Part shown: positions 9,744 through 18,693 of the stretch, piece after piece
Numbering within the stretch: position 1 is the first letter of the stretch
Layout: each line of letters opens with the position of its first letter
Origin: Microbacterium salitolerans
GTDB lineage: Bacteria; Actinomycetota; Actinomycetes; Actinomycetales; Microbacteriaceae
Length of the DNA: 64,000 bases
Direction of reading: 5' to 3'
Assembly: GCF_019720895.1 (NCBI RefSeq)
Contig: NZ_JAHKSH010000004.1
Coordinates: forward strand, 124,001-188,000
Notes under the pieces: model-generated
Told to the model about the DNA's origin: nothing
What the model saw: only the letters and a program-made list of their open reading frames with translations
Database searches by the model: none
Program-made: the position numbers and the translations under genes

Positions 9744-11396
9744 TCACTCCCAGGGGCTGATCTCGTTGGCCTCTTCCCACAGTTCCATGGCCTTCTCGGG
9801 GTCGTACTCGAGGACCTCGCCGCCCTCGAGGTCGTCGCTCCAGCCGTCGATGACCGGCGACGTGAAGTCGCTCGCGGGCGTGCGCGTGCCCTGGAAGATC
9901 ACGTCGGTGATCGACTCGCGGTCGATCGCCATCGAGATCGCCTGGCGGCGCAGCTTGCCCTCCTCGCCGGAGAAGTGCTCCATCTCCTGCGGGATCGTGA
10001 ACGACTGGAAGATCGCCGCGGGCTGGTTCACCGAACGATCGCCGAGCTCCTCCTCGTACTTCTCGAACGCCGAGTCCGGCAGCTGGTCGAGCACGTCGAG
10101 GTTGTTCGACAGAAGGTCCGCGTAGGCGGCGTCCTGCGACGCGTAGAACTTCACGAGGATGCCCTCGTTGTCGGGAGTGCGAACGCCGTCGTAGTCGGGG
10201 TTGGCGACGAGGTCCATCTGCTCGTCATGCGTCCAGGCGCCCTCGCCGTTCGGCATGTACGGACCGTTGCCGATCGGGTTCTCGCCGAAGGCCTCCATGT
10301 CCTCGAACGCGACATCGGGAAGCGGGTAGTACGCCGAGTAGCCGAGGCGCTGCGCGAAGTCGGAGGCCGGCTTGTTGAGCGTGATCTCGAACGTGTAGTC
10401 GTCGACCTGGTTCAGGCCGGAGAGTCCGTCGCCCTGCGCACCGTAGATCTCCTCCTCGGGGACGTTCTCGAAGCCCTCGATGTCCTCGAAGAAGTACTGG
10501 GACAGCTGCGCGTTCTCCTGCTCGGCGCCGTAGTTCCACGCCTTGATGAAGTTGTCGGCCGTGACCTCTTCGCCGTTCGTGAACATGAGGCCCTCGCGGA
10601 TCTTCACCGTGAGCTGCGTCGGCGAATCGACCGTGATCTCCTCGGCAACGTCGTTCTGCACGGATCCGTCTGCCTGGTAGGAGACGAGGCCGGCGAACAT
10701 CGCGTCGAGGATCTTGCCGCCGCCGACCTCGTTCGTGCTCGTCGGGATGAGCGGATTCTGCGGCTCCGAGCCGTTGACCGTGATCTGGCCGCCCTCGGCC
10801 TTCGTGATCTCGTGGAAGATCGGCACGGAGTGCCAGTCGATCTGCACGTTCTCGACGTTCTCGCTCCAGCCGGCGACGACGTTCTGGTACCACAGGGGGA
10901 TCGCCGGCAGGTCCTGCAGGAGGACCTCCTGCGCCTGCGTGTAGAACTCGTTCGCCGCCGCGGGATCCTCGGTTCCGATGCCCTCCGCGATGAGGGAGTC
11001 GAAATCCTCGGAGGAGTAGTCACCGTCGTTCGACCCGGCGTTCGTCGCATACAGCGGGCCGAGGAAGTTGTAGAGCCCCGGATAGTCTGCCTGCCATCCG
11101 GACCGGAACGCACCGTCGATCGTGCGGTTGGTGATCTCATCGCGCATGCTGGCGAAGTCGGGGAACGAGTTCGCCACCGCGTTGATCCCGAGCGTGCCCT
11201 CGAGGTTGTTGGTCACGGCGTCGACCCAGGCCTGGTGGCCGCCGTCGGCGTTGAAGGCGATGCCGAACTCGGGGCCGCTGCCCGAGCCCGCGTCGTCGTC
11301 GCCGCTGCCGCTGTCGCTCGAGCCGCAGCCGGCGAGGGCGATCGCCCCGACGCCGAGAACGGCCGCGCCCGTGAGGGTGAGCTTGTTGCGCTTCAC
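9744..11396 (-). CDS. Peptide-binding lipoprotein of ABC importer, lobes in circularly permuted order
   Basis: This is a 550-residue extracellular receptor of the SBP_bac_5 (OppA/DppA) family. A lipoprotein signal ends in LAGC (Cys24), followed by a Ser/Gly/Asp linker to about residue 42. Residues 43-200 (from EFGIAFNADGGHQAWVD to FHEITKA) correspond to the part that normally ends such proteins. Residues 203-550 (GQITVNGSEPQNPLIP onward, including LTVKIREGLMFTNGEEVTADNF and RRQAISMAIDRE) correspond to the normal N-terminal and middle part, and the chain stops at EANEISPWE, where the residue-43 segment would normally continue. The frame is intact, so this looks like a functional permuted receptor. 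Start is GTG with AAGGAG. It is the first gene of its operon. Confidence 0.9.
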   Translation of the reverse strand: MKRNKLTLTGAAVLGVGAIALAGCGSSDSGSGDDDAGSGSGPEFGIAFNADGGHQAWVDAVTNNLEGTLGINAVANSFPDFASMRDEITNRTIDGAFRSGWQADYPGLYNFLGPLYATNAGSNDGDYSSEDFDSLIAEGIGTEDPAAANEFYTQAQEVLLQDLPAIPLWYQNVVAGWSENVENVQIDWHSVPIFHEITKAEGGQITVNGSEPQNPLIPTSTNEVGGGKILDAMFAGLVSYQADGSVQNDVAEEITVDSPTQLTVKIREGLMFTNGEEVTADNFIKAWNYGAEQENAQLSQYFFEDIEGFENVPEEEIYGAQGDGLSGLNQVDDYTFEITLNKPASDFAQRLGYSAYYPLPDVAFEDMEAFGENPIGNGPYMPNGEGAWTHDEQMDLVANPDYDGVRTPDNEGILVKFYASQDAAYADLLSNNLDVLDQLPDSAFEKYEEELGDRSVNQPAAIFQSFTIPQEMEHFSGEEGKLRRQAISMAIDRESITDVIFQGTRTPASDFTSPVIDGWSDDLEGGEVLEYDPEKAMELWEEANEISPWE

Positions 11397-11468
11397 GTGT
11401 GCTCCTTGATCAAAGGGTATTTGTCGCGTCCGCGGTGTCGTGCTGTGACGGGTGCGGATTGGAGAGCG

Positions 11469-11497
11469 ACTTTAGGCGGTCGGACGGATTGCGACAA
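11469..11497 (-). promoter_or_regulatory. Candidate promoter of the peptide-importer operon
   Basis: On the minus strand TTGTCG (11492-11497) is followed after 17 bases by TAAAGT (11469-11474). The start would be near 11462, giving a leader of about 65 bases. An inverted repeat TTTGTCGC (11420-11427) / GCGACAAA (11491-11498) has one arm over the -35 and one downstream of the start, so it could serve a regulator. Confidence 0.5.
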
Positions 11498-11613
11498 ATG
11501 TTTTGGATAACCGTTACACAGGCTTTATCCAGCTTCCGTGCGACTGCGCAATCTGCTCATCATGTGTCTGGCGGATGACGGCTCCCCTCATCCGCTGTGG
11601 CACGCTGAAGCCC

Positions 11614-12363
11614 GTGACCATCTCGCCCTCGCGCACGCGCCTCGCCTGGGAGATCGGCATCGTCCTCGCGCTGTCGATCGGACAGTCGGCCCTGTACGCC
11701 GTGCTCTCGTACGTGCGCTCGCTCACGCGCGACGAGGCCATCGCCGATCAGACGACCGCGCTCAATCCCGCGCGCGCCGACGAGGCGATCTGGGACGCGA
11801 TCTACCGCGTAAGCGACGTCGTGTTCGATCTCGCTCTCGTGGCTCTCGTCATCTTCCTGCTGTGGGAGCCGGGACGGAGCGCGCTGCGGCGGATCGGGCT
11901 CGACTTCTCGCGATTCCGGCGCGATGTCGGAGTCGCCGTCGTTCTGCTCGCCGGCATCGGCATCCCCGGACTCGCGCTGTACGGGATCAGCCGCCTCGCC
12001 GGTCTCACCCTGCAGGTCGAGGCGGCGCCCCTCGACGCGGCGTGGTGGACTGTGCCGCTGCTGCTCTTCTCAGCGGTCCGTGCGGGGGTGCTCGAAGAGG
12101 TCATCCTGAACGGCTACCTCGTCGAGCGCCTGACGGATCTCGAATGGCGTCCCTGGCGGATCCTCGTCGCGATCGCCGTCCTCCGCGGGCTGTACCACCT
12201 GTACCAGGGCCCGGCCATGGCGCTCGGCAACCTCGTCATGGGCCTCGTGTTCGGCTGGGTGTACCTGCGCTGGCGCCGCGTCATGCCGCTCGTCATCGCG
12301 CACACCCTGCTCGACACGGTCGCGTTCGTCGGGTATCCCCTCGCGGCGCCGTTCCTGCCGTAG
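11614..12363 (+). CDS. CPBP (CAAX-like) intramembrane metalloprotease-family protein
   Basis: The product is 249 residues from GTG 11614, a polytopic membrane protein of the CPBP/Abi family. The conserved motifs lie in the second half: LEEVILNGYL (the EExxx glutamates, followed by N where the consensus has R), RGLYHLYQG with its histidine, and VIAHTLLDTVAF with the third-motif histidine. Family members include prenyl-protein proteases and bacteriocin-immunity proteins; the substrate is unknown. The frame is open back to 11503 and an ATG lies at 11575, so the start is uncertain. It faces away from the peptide-importer operon. Confidence 0.82.
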   Translation: MTISPSRTRLAWEIGIVLALSIGQSALYAVLSYVRSLTRDEAIADQTTALNPARADEAIWDAIYRVSDVVFDLALVALVIFLLWEPGRSALRRIGLDFSRFRRDVGVAVVLLAGIGIPGLALYGISRLAGLTLQVEAAPLDAAWWTVPLLLFSAVRAGVLEEVILNGYLVERLTDLEWRPWRILVAIAVLRGLYHLYQGPAMALGNLVMGLVFGWVYLRWRRVMPLVIAHTLLDTVAFVGYPLAAPFLP

Positions 12364-12366
12364 GGC

Positions 12367-12786
12367 CTACAGCCCCGCGGCACGAAGAGCCGGGAGGATC
12401 CGCGTCGTCATGAGCGGGGCGAACTCGTCGCCCAGCGGCTGCGCGTCGTCGGCCCACCGGATCTCCTCGATCTCGGCCGCGGGCGACGTGACGTCGACCG
12501 GCGGGTGCGTGAACACCGTGCCCCGCACCGCATAGCCGCCCTCATTCGCGGCGGGCGCCTCGAAGACGCCCAGCAGGCGCATCCGAGTCGGGTCCAGCTC
12601 GACGTCGAGTTCCTCGCGGATCTCCCGGATCGCCGCGTCGACGGCGCTCTCGCCGGGATCGGGCTTCCCGCCCGGCTGCATGAACCTGTGGGTCCCGCGC
12701 TTGCGCACCGTGAGCACGTGCCGCGTCGCGGGGTGGCGCAGAACGACCGCGCTCACGTGGATCTGCTTCGCCTCGTCGTCGATCAC
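12367..12786 (-). CDS. NUDIX hydrolase
   Basis: This 139-residue NUDIX protein hydrolyses a nucleoside diphosphate linked to some other group, X. The Nudix box is canonical, running from GKPDPGE through REIREELDV near residues 39-61. The N-terminal strand IHVSAVVLRHPATRHVL and the substrate hint QPGG are typical. The specific substrate is not deducible. It is translationally coupled to another NUDIX gene by an ATGA overlap, and the two make a short convergent unit against the CPBP gene. Confidence 0.9.
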   Translation of the reverse strand: MIDDEAKQIHVSAVVLRHPATRHVLTVRKRGTHRFMQPGGKPDPGESAVDAAIREIREELDVELDPTRMRLLGVFEAPAANEGGYAVRGTVFTHPPVDVTSPAAEIEEIRWADDAQPLGDEFAPLMTTRILPALRAAGL

Positions 12787-13256
12787 CGCTCGAACCTCGC
12801 CGTCCCGTCGTGCGCGAGCGCCTCGCGGATCCGCTCGCGCATGTCATCGTTCAGCCCCGCGTCGTCGAGCGCGCCGACCGGGCACCACCACGCCCGCGTG
12901 TTCTCGCCGTCGACGGGATGCGGATCGCCGCCGTGTGCCGCGCACCGCACGACGATGTCGAGGTACTGGGCACGGTCGCCGTTCACATGCGTCATGGGCG
13001 GCAGCGCGCGCACCCAGACGAGGGCCTCGGCGACCGCGTCGATGCCGGCCTCCTCGGCGACCTCGCGCACCGCGGCGACGGCCGGATCCTCCCCCGGATC
13101 CACGATCCCCGTGACCGGGGTCACCTTGCCGTTGTCTGCCCGTTCGACGAGGAGCACCTCGTCGCCCTTCACGACGACGGCCGTGACGCCGATGAGCCAG
13201 AGCAGCTCGGTCCCGACCTTCTCGCGCAGACGCAGGATGAAATCGGGAGTCGCCAT
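12783..13256 (-). CDS. NUDIX hydrolase
   Basis: This 157-residue NUDIX protein has a canonical box, GIVDPGEDPAVAAV followed by REVAEEAGI, near residues 50-72. It begins MATPDFILRLREKVG and has the strand VTAVVVKGDEVLLVERAD. It resembles actinobacterial MutT-like hydrolases that prefer small nucleotides, but this is not resolved. The downstream NUDIX gene overlaps its stop by four bases, so both are likely made together, perhaps with complementary substrates. Confidence 0.9.
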   Translation of the reverse strand: MATPDFILRLREKVGTELLWLIGVTAVVVKGDEVLLVERADNGKVTPVTGIVDPGEDPAVAAVREVAEEAGIDAVAEALVWVRALPPMTHVNGDRAQYLDIVVRCAAHGGDPHPVDGENTRAWWCPVGALDDAGLNDDMRERIREALAHDGTARFER

Positions 13257-13312
13257 GCGTCGAGCCTATGTCAGCGCGTCGACCGCGAACCGCCCGCCAC
13301 TACGCTCGTGGA

Positions 13313-13579
13313 GTGAGCTACGCATCGACACCCGTGCTGCAGAACGACCGCGTGCGCCTCGAGCCGCTCGCGCATGCCCACGCCCACGATCTCGCGGGCG
13401 TGGTCGCCGACGGCGAGCTGTGGCGCGCGGCGATCGAGCGTCTGGGCGCGAAGCAGGACGGCGTGCTGCGCAACCACCGGATCATGCCCGACGGGCACCT
13501 CCGTGACACCGTCGTGTACTCGATCATCGACGCCGAGTGGCCCGCCGTCCGCCGCGGTCTCGAGGCGCGGATCCGATGA
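13313..13579 (+). pseudogene. GNAT acetyltransferase (RimJ/RimL type) with its core deleted in frame
   Basis: The 88-residue product from GTG 13313 has the usual N-terminus of a RimJ/RimL-type GNAT (TPVLQNDRVRLEPLAHAHA, then ADGELWRA). It then jumps directly to the usual C-terminus (AIERLGAKQDGVLRNHRI, MPDGHLRDTVVYSI). About 90 residues that normally form the acetyl-CoA-binding core are missing, with the junction at about 13424-13431. The frame is kept, so a short protein could be made, but acetyltransferase activity is unlikely. Its TGA overlaps the ATG of the next GNAT gene. Confidence 0.75.
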
Positions 13580-14000
13580 CCCTCTCGATCCGCCCCTGAC
13601 CGACGCGGACGTCGAACCGGTCGTCGCTCTGTGGGAGGCCACGGGGCTCACCCGGCCGTGGAACGATCCGCGCGCCGACATCGCGCGGGCGCGCGCCGTC
13701 TGGCCCGACCTCCTTCTCGTCGCCGAGGCGGGCGAGGAGATCGTCGGGTCCGTCATGGCCGGCTACGACGGACATCGCGGCTGGCTGTACTACCTCGCGG
13801 CGGATCCGTCGCGGCGCGGCGAAGGCATCGGATCCGCGCTCGTCGCTGAGGCGGAGCGGCGGCTCGCGGCACTCGGCTGCCCGAAGGTGCAGCTGATGGT
13901 GCGCTCGGACAACGAGTCGGTCTTCGCGTTCTACGACGCCCGCGCCTATACGCGGGAGTCGGTGGGGGTGACCGGCAAGCGCCTCGTCGCGGACGTGTAG
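13576..14000 (+). pseudogene. GNAT acetyltransferase with a one-base frameshift near its start
   Basis: ATG 13576 overlaps the preceding stop (ATGA) and encodes MTLSIRP, then meets TGA at 13597. The rest of the gene, from 13596 onward (LTDADVEPVVALWEATGL to the end), is open one frame away and includes the GNAT acetyl-CoA motif RRGEGIGSALV and the C-terminal FYDARAY. Adding one C to the run at 13593-13596 restores the expected MTLSIRPLTDADVE. Either a true recent frameshift or a homopolymer sequencing error would explain this. Intact length would be about 141 residues. Confidence 0.75.
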
Positions 14001-14011
14001 CCGACGCGCTG

Positions 14012-14072
14012 GTCCACAGGTCTCCGCCGAGTCCGCGGCGAACAGCTGCCGAATCGGCGGAGACCTGTGGAC
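14012..14072. repeat. Perfect 19-bp inverted repeat between convergent genes
   Basis: GTCCACAGGTCTCCGCCGA at 14012-14030 is exactly complementary to 14054-14072, with a 23-base loop. It fills the gap between the convergent GNAT and gcvP genes. It could be a bidirectional terminator or a REP-like dispersed element; no T-tract follows either arm. Confidence 0.8.
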
Positions 14073-14084
14073 GTGGGCGATCGC

Positions 14085-16919
14085 CTACGCGAACGCCTCC
14101 GGAGGCGGGCAGGCGCAGACGAGGTTGCGGTCGCCGTAGGCCTGGTCGATGCGGCGCACCGGGGGCCAGTACTTGCCGGTCGGCCCCGTCGGGAACACCG
14201 CCTCCTCACGCGAGTACGGATGGGCCCAGTCGGCCGCGGCGATCGACGCGGCCGTGTGGGGGGCGTTCACGAGGGGGTTGTCCTCCGCCTGCCACTCCCC
14301 CGCCGCGACCTGCTGAGCCTCGGCGCGGATCCGGATCATCGCGTCGCAGAACCGGTCCAGCTCGGCACGGTCCTCGGACTCCGTCGGCTCGACCATGAGC
14401 GTTCCCGCGACAGGGAACGACATCGTCGGCGAGTGGAAGCCGTAGTCGACGAGGCGCTTCGCGATGTCGTCGACGGTGACGCCGGTCTCCGCTCTCAGCG
14501 GGCGCAGATCGATGATGCACTCGTGCGCGACGTGGCCGCCCTCGCCGGTGTACAGGATCGGGAAGGACTCCGCGAGCCGCGAGGCGACGTAGTTCGCGTT
14601 CAGCACGGCGCCGTCGGTCGCCGCCGTCAGCCCCTCGAGCCCGAGCATGCGGATGTACGCCCATGTGATCGGGAGGATGCTCGGCGAGCCGTACGGAGCC
14701 GCCGAGACCGGACCGATCCCGTCGCGGGGGATCTGCGCCTCGTCGTGCGAGGGCAGGAACTCCGCGAGGTGCCCCTTCGCCGCGACCGGGCCGACACCGG
14801 GCCCGCCGCCGCCGTGCGGGATCGCGAACGTCTTGTGCAGGTTGAGGTGGGAGACGTCGCCGCCGATGTCTCCGAAGCGCGCGTGGCCGAGGAGCGCGTT
14901 GAGGTTGGCGCCGTCGATGTAGACCTGTCCGCCCGCGTCGTGCACGGCGGCCGTGATGTCGAGGATGTCGTGCTCGAACACCCCGTGCGTCGACGGGTAC
15001 GTGATCATCAGCGCCGCGAGGTCCGCGGCGTGCTCGTCGATCTTGCTGCGCAGGTCGGCGAGGTCGACGTTGCCCGCGTCGTCGCAGGCGATGACCACGA
15101 CACGCAGGCCGGCGAGCACCGCCGACGAGGCGTTCGTGCCGTGCGCCGATGACGGGATGAGACAGACGTCGCGCCCGTCGTCGCGCCGCGACGCGTGGTA
15201 GCGGCGGATCGCCAGGAGGCCCGCGAGCTCGCCCTGGGACCCGGCGTTGGGCTGCAGCGACACGGCGTCGTAGCCCGTGAGATCGGCGAGCCAGGACTCG
15301 AGCTGGGCGATGAGCTCGAGGTACCCCTCGACGGTGTCCCGCGGCGCGAACGGGTGGATCCTGCTGAACTCGGGCCAGCTCGTCGCCTGCATGGCGGCGG
15401 CCGGATTGAGCTTCATCGTGCAGGAGCCGAGCGGGATCATGCCGCGATCGAGCGCGTAGTCCTTGTCGGCGAGGCGCTTGAGGTAGCGCATCATGGCCGT
15501 CTCGGAGCGGTGCTCGTGGAAGACGGGGTGCGTGAGGTAGTCGTCGGTGCGGCGAAGGCTCTTCGGGATCCGGAGCAGCGAATCGCCGGCGCTCCCTCCG
15601 GGCGTCGCTCCGAAGGCATCCGCGACCGCCGTGAGATCGGCGTCGGTCGTCGCCTCGCCGACCGAGATGCCGACCGTGTCGGGATCGACGAGGTGCAGGA
15701 GCACGCCCGCCTGGCGCGCCTTCTCGACGACGCCTTCTGCCTGGCCGGGAACCCGCACGCGGATCGTGTCGAAGAACGCGTCGTGCACGATGTCGTGACC
15801 GCCCGCGGCGAGCGCGTCGGCGAGATCCGACGCTCGCTCCGCGATCCGCTGCGCGCTCGATCGGATCCCGTCCGGGCCGTGGAAGACGGCGTACATGGCC
15901 GCCATGACGGCGAGCAGCACCTGCGCTGTGCAGATGTTGCTCGTCGCCCTCTCCCGACGGATGTGCTGCTCGCGCGTCTGGAGAGCGAGCCGGTAGGCGG
16001 GCTGGCCGTCGGCGTCCTTCGAGACGCCGACGAGACGGCCGGGAAGCTGTCGCTCGAGCCCCGGGCGAACCGCGATGTAGCCGGCGTGCGGCCCGCCGAA
16101 GCCGATCGGCACGCCGAAGCGCTGCGTCGATCCCACGACGATGTCCGCGCCCATCGCGCCCGGCGAGGTGAGGAGTGCCAGCGCCATGATGTCGGCGGCG
16201 ACGATCGCCTGTGCGCCCGCGCCGTGCGCCTGCGTGATCACGTGCGACGGATCCCACACTCGGCCGGACGCGCCCGGGTACTGGATGAACACTCCGAACG
16301 CCGCGTCGGGAAGCGCCTCTCCTGCGGCGACGTCGCACTCGACGAGCTCGATGCCGACGGCCGACGCGCGCGTCGCGAGGACGGCCTTCGTCTGCGGCAG
16401 CGCATCGGCGTCGACGACGAAGACACTCGACGTCTGATCGCGCACGGCGCGACGGGCGAGGAGCATGGCCTCGACCACGCTCGTCGCCTCGTCGAGCATC
16501 GACGCGTTCGCGACGGGAAGCCCCGTGAGGTCGCCGACCATCGTCTGGAAGTTCAGGAGCGCCTCGAGCCGCCCCTGCGAGATCTCGGGCTGATACGGCG
16601 TATAGGCGGTGTACCACGAGGGGTTCTCGAATACGTTCCGCTGGATCACGGCAGGGGTGACCGTGTCGCTGTAGCCGAGGCCGATCATCGGCGACAGCAC
16701 GCGGTTCCGCGCCGCGAGGGCGCGCAGCTCGGCGAGCGCTTCGCTCTCGCTGACGCCCACGGCGGGGACGGATCCGTCGGTCGCGCCGTCGGACCGGATG
16801 GCGGCAGGCAGCGCACTCGCCATGAGGGAGTCGGCGCCCTGCAGATCGAGCGCCGCCGTCATGCGCTTCTGTTCGTCGGGCGACGGCCCGACGTGGCGGC
16901 GGACGAACGCGGCCGTCAC
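14085..16919 (-). CDS. gcvP: Glycine dehydrogenase (decarboxylating), P-protein
   Basis: This 944-residue protein is the PLP-dependent P-protein of the glycine cleavage system. It releases CO2 from glycine and passes the aminomethyl group to lipoylated GcvH. The N-terminus [16 protein letters not shown] is typical, and the PLP lysine is in [18 protein letters not shown]. Other family motifs are [13 protein letters not shown] and [10 protein letters not shown]. The true start is GTG 16919, which overlaps the gcvH stop (GTGA), although the frame is open further upstream. It is the last gene of the gcvTHP operon. Confidence 0.97.
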   Translation of the reverse strand: MTAAFVRRHVGPSPDEQKRMTAALDLQGADSLMASALPAAIRSDGATDGSVPAVGVSESEALAELRALAARNRVLSPMIGLGYSDTVTPAVIQRNVFENPSWYTAYTPYQPEISQGRLEALLNFQTMVGDLTGLPVANASMLDEATSVVEAMLLARRAVRDQTSSVFVVDADALPQTKAVLATRASAVGIELVECDVAAGEALPDAAFGVFIQYPGASGRVWDPSHVITQAHGAGAQAIVAADIMALALLTSPGAMGADIVVGSTQRFGVPIGFGGPHAGYIAVRPGLERQLPGRLVGVSKDADGQPAYRLALQTREQHIRRERATSNICTAQVLLAVMAAMYAVFHGPDGIRSSAQRIAERASDLADALAAGGHDIVHDAFFDTIRVRVPGQAEGVVEKARQAGVLLHLVDPDTVGISVGEATTDADLTAVADAFGATPGGSAGDSLLRIPKSLRRTDDYLTHPVFHEHRSETAMMRYLKRLADKDYALDRGMIPLGSCTMKLNPAAAMQATSWPEFSRIHPFAPRDTVEGYLELIAQLESWLADLTGYDAVSLQPNAGSQGELAGLLAIRRYHASRRDDGRDVCLIPSSAHGTNASSAVLAGLRVVVIACDDAGNVDLADLRSKIDEHAADLAALMITYPSTHGVFEHDILDITAAVHDAGGQVYIDGANLNALLGHARFGDIGGDVSHLNLHKTFAIPHGGGGPGVGPVAAKGHLAEFLPSHDEAQIPRDGIGPVSAAPYGSPSILPITWAYIRMLGLEGLTAATDGAVLNANYVASRLAESFPILYTGEGGHVAHECIIDLRPLRAETGVTVDDIAKRLVDYGFHSPTMSFPVAGTLMVEPTESEDRAELDRFCDAMIRIRAEAQQVAAGEWQAEDNPLVNAPHTAASIAAADWAHPYSREEAVFPTGPTGKYWPPVRRIDQAYGDRNLVCACPPPEAFA

Positions 16920-17296
16920 GCCGCGCCGCCCGTGAGCGCGACGTACGCGTCGCGGTCGAGGAGTCCGGACACCTCGCCCGAGACGCGCACCTTGACCAGC
17001 CAGCCGGCGCCGAACGGGTCGTCGCCGACGATGCTCGGATCCGCATCGGCGTCGCCGTTGACCTCGACGACCTCGCCCGAGACGGGCGCGTAGAGCTCGG
17101 AGACCGACTTCGTCGACTCGATCTCGCCCATCACGTCGTTCGCGGAGAGGACGGTTCCGACGGTGGGCATGTCGACATACACGACGTCGCCCAGCTGCTC
17201 GGCGGCGTGGTCGGTGATCCCGATCGTCGCGGTGTCGCCGTCGACGGCGACCCACTCGTGCTCGGCGGTGTACTGGAGGGCGGTGAGGTCGGTCAT
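16916..17296 (-). CDS. gcvH: Glycine cleavage system H-protein
   Basis: This 126-residue lipoyl carrier protein shuttles the aminomethyl intermediate between GcvP and GcvT. The lipoylation lysine is Lys63 in [20 protein letters not shown]. The N-terminal [20 protein letters not shown] is standard for the family. Its start overlaps the gcvT stop and its stop overlaps the gcvP start, so all three proteins are translationally coupled. No lipoate ligase gene is seen in the window. Confidence 0.97.
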   Translation of the reverse strand: MTDLTALQYTAEHEWVAVDGDTATIGITDHAAEQLGDVVYVDMPTVGTVLSANDVMGEIESTKSVSELYAPVSGEVVEVNGDADADPSIVGDDPFGAGWLVKVRVSGEVSGLLDRDAYVALTGGAA

Positions 17297-18408
17297 GTCT
17301 GGCTCCGGTAGAAGGGAAGGTCGGTGACGGTCGCGGCGATGCGGGTGCCGCGCACGTCGATGGTCAGGTCGTCGGCATCCGCCGCGTCGGGGTCGAGATA
17401 CGCCATCGCGATCGGGTGTCCGAGCGTGGGACTGAGGGCGCCGCTGGTGATCTCGCCGACGACGGCGTCGCCGCGGAGGACGGCGTAGCCCTCGCGCCCG
17501 GCGCGGCGTCCCTCGGTCGCGAGGCCGACGAGCACGCGCGCCCCCGGGCGAGGCTCTTTTGCGGCCTCGCCGACGAAATCCGTCTTGGTCGCGGGGATGA
17601 TGCGGCCGAGGCCGGCCTGCACGGGGGCGATGTCGCGCGACAGCTCGTGTCCGTAGAGGGGCATGCCCGCTTCGAGACGCAGTGTGTCGCGCGCGGCGAG
17701 GCCCGCGGGAACGAGGCCGTGCGGCGCCCCGGCGTCGAGGAGCGCCTGCCAGAGGGCGGGGGCGTGCGCGACGGGGACGTACAGCTCGAACCCGTCCTCG
17801 CCCGTGTACCCCGTACGGCCGATGAGGAGCAGGGAACCGGCGAAGGTCGCGTCGCTCCACGCGTAGTTGCGGAGGACGTCCAGGGGGACGCCCACGCCGG
17901 TGACGTCGCCGGTGGCCTCGAGGATCCGGCGCGACGCGGGCCCCTGGAGGGCGACGAGCGCATAGTCGTCGCTGACGTCGCGCACGGCGACGTCGAACCC
18001 ACGGGCGCGCTCGGCGAGCGCACGTGCGACAACCTCGCGGTTCGCGGCGTTCGGCACCACGAGGAACTCATCGCTCCCGAGCCGGTAGCTGACGAGGTCG
18101 TCGACGATGCCGCCGTCGCCGGCGAGCAGCATCGAATACTTCGCGCGCCCGACGTCAACCGCGGACAGACGGCCCGCGAGCGCGTAGTCGAGGAAGTCGC
18201 CCGCGTCGGTCCCGGTCACGAGGATCTCCCCCATGTGGGAGATGTCGAACAGACCGGCGGCCCGACGTACGGCGTGATGCTCGTCGAGATGCGACCCGTA
18301 GCGGACCGGCATGCGCCAGCCGCCGAAATCGGTGAAGACGGCGCCCGCTGACTCGTGTGCGGCCGCGAGGGGCGTCTCGCGCAGGGGGACGGATGGAGGG
18401 GATGACAT
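17293..18408 (-). CDS. gcvT: Aminomethyltransferase, glycine cleavage T-protein
   Basis: This 371-residue tetrahydrofolate-dependent T-protein takes the methylene group from H-protein and releases ammonia. Typical motifs are [24 protein letters not shown] and [15 protein letters not shown], plus the C-terminal [23 protein letters not shown] 18408 is preceded by GGGAGAA. The frame runs further upstream, but that sequence is the riboswitch leader. First gene of gcvTHP; expression is expected to rise with glycine through the tandem aptamer. Confidence 0.97.
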   Translation of the reverse strand: MSSPPSVPLRETPLAAAHESAGAVFTDFGGWRMPVRYGSHLDEHHAVRRAAGLFDISHMGEILVTGTDAGDFLDYALAGRLSAVDVGRAKYSMLLAGDGGIVDDLVSYRLGSDEFLVVPNAANREVVARALAERARGFDVAVRDVSDDYALVALQGPASRRILEATGDVTGVGVPLDVLRNYAWSDATFAGSLLLIGRTGYTGEDGFELYVPVAHAPALWQALLDAGAPHGLVPAGLAARDTLRLEAGMPLYGHELSRDIAPVQAGLGRIIPATKTDFVGEAAKEPRPGARVLVGLATEGRRAGREGYAVLRGDAVVGEITSGALSPTLGHPIAMAYLDPDAADADDLTIDVRGTRIAATVTDLPFYRSQT

Positions 18409-18455
18409 GGAGTTCTCCCGGATCGGCGGGCGCCTCGTGCGAGGCGATGAGAACT

Positions 18456-18645
18456 CCCCCTCTGTCATCTGCCTGAGAGTTTCGACGCGCACCACTGCGT
18501 CTTTCACCGTCGGCGGCAGCGCGGAACTGCATGCGCTGCTCTTTTCAGAGCGGCCTGACCCGACGCGGTATGTGCACCTGAGAGATTGGCGGGGAGGCTT
18601 GCTCCTTCGGTGATCGGGCACTGCCCGATGCTCTCCCGCGCGGGT
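18456..18645 (-). ncRNA. Tandem glycine riboswitch
   Basis: The gcvT leader shows two glycine aptamers in series. The first, read on the minus strand from about 18645, has GCGGGAGAGC, CACCGAAGGAGCAAGC and CAATCTCTCAGGTGCA. The second has CTCTGAAAAGAGC, CGCCGACGGTGAAAG and AACTCTCAGGCAGATGACAGAG. These are the hallmark conserved blocks. The second aptamer ends about 47 bases before the gcvT start. Known members turn on glycine cleavage when glycine is high. Confidence 0.93.
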
Positions 18646-18693
18646 CGTGAGGCCTGTGTTCAGTTGTCGTGACTCAGCGTACTCTGAGCCGCG

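Noticed and set aside
12103-12150. Asn in place of Arg in the EExxxR motif of the CPBP protein
   Set aside because: To my knowledge many actinobacterial CPBP proteins have this variant, so it is not evidence of inactivation.
16920-17255. Upstream extension of the gcvP reading frame to 17255
   Set aside because: The extension is Arg-rich and lies fully inside gcvH. GTG 16919 overlapping the gcvH stop gives the normal GcvP N-terminus.
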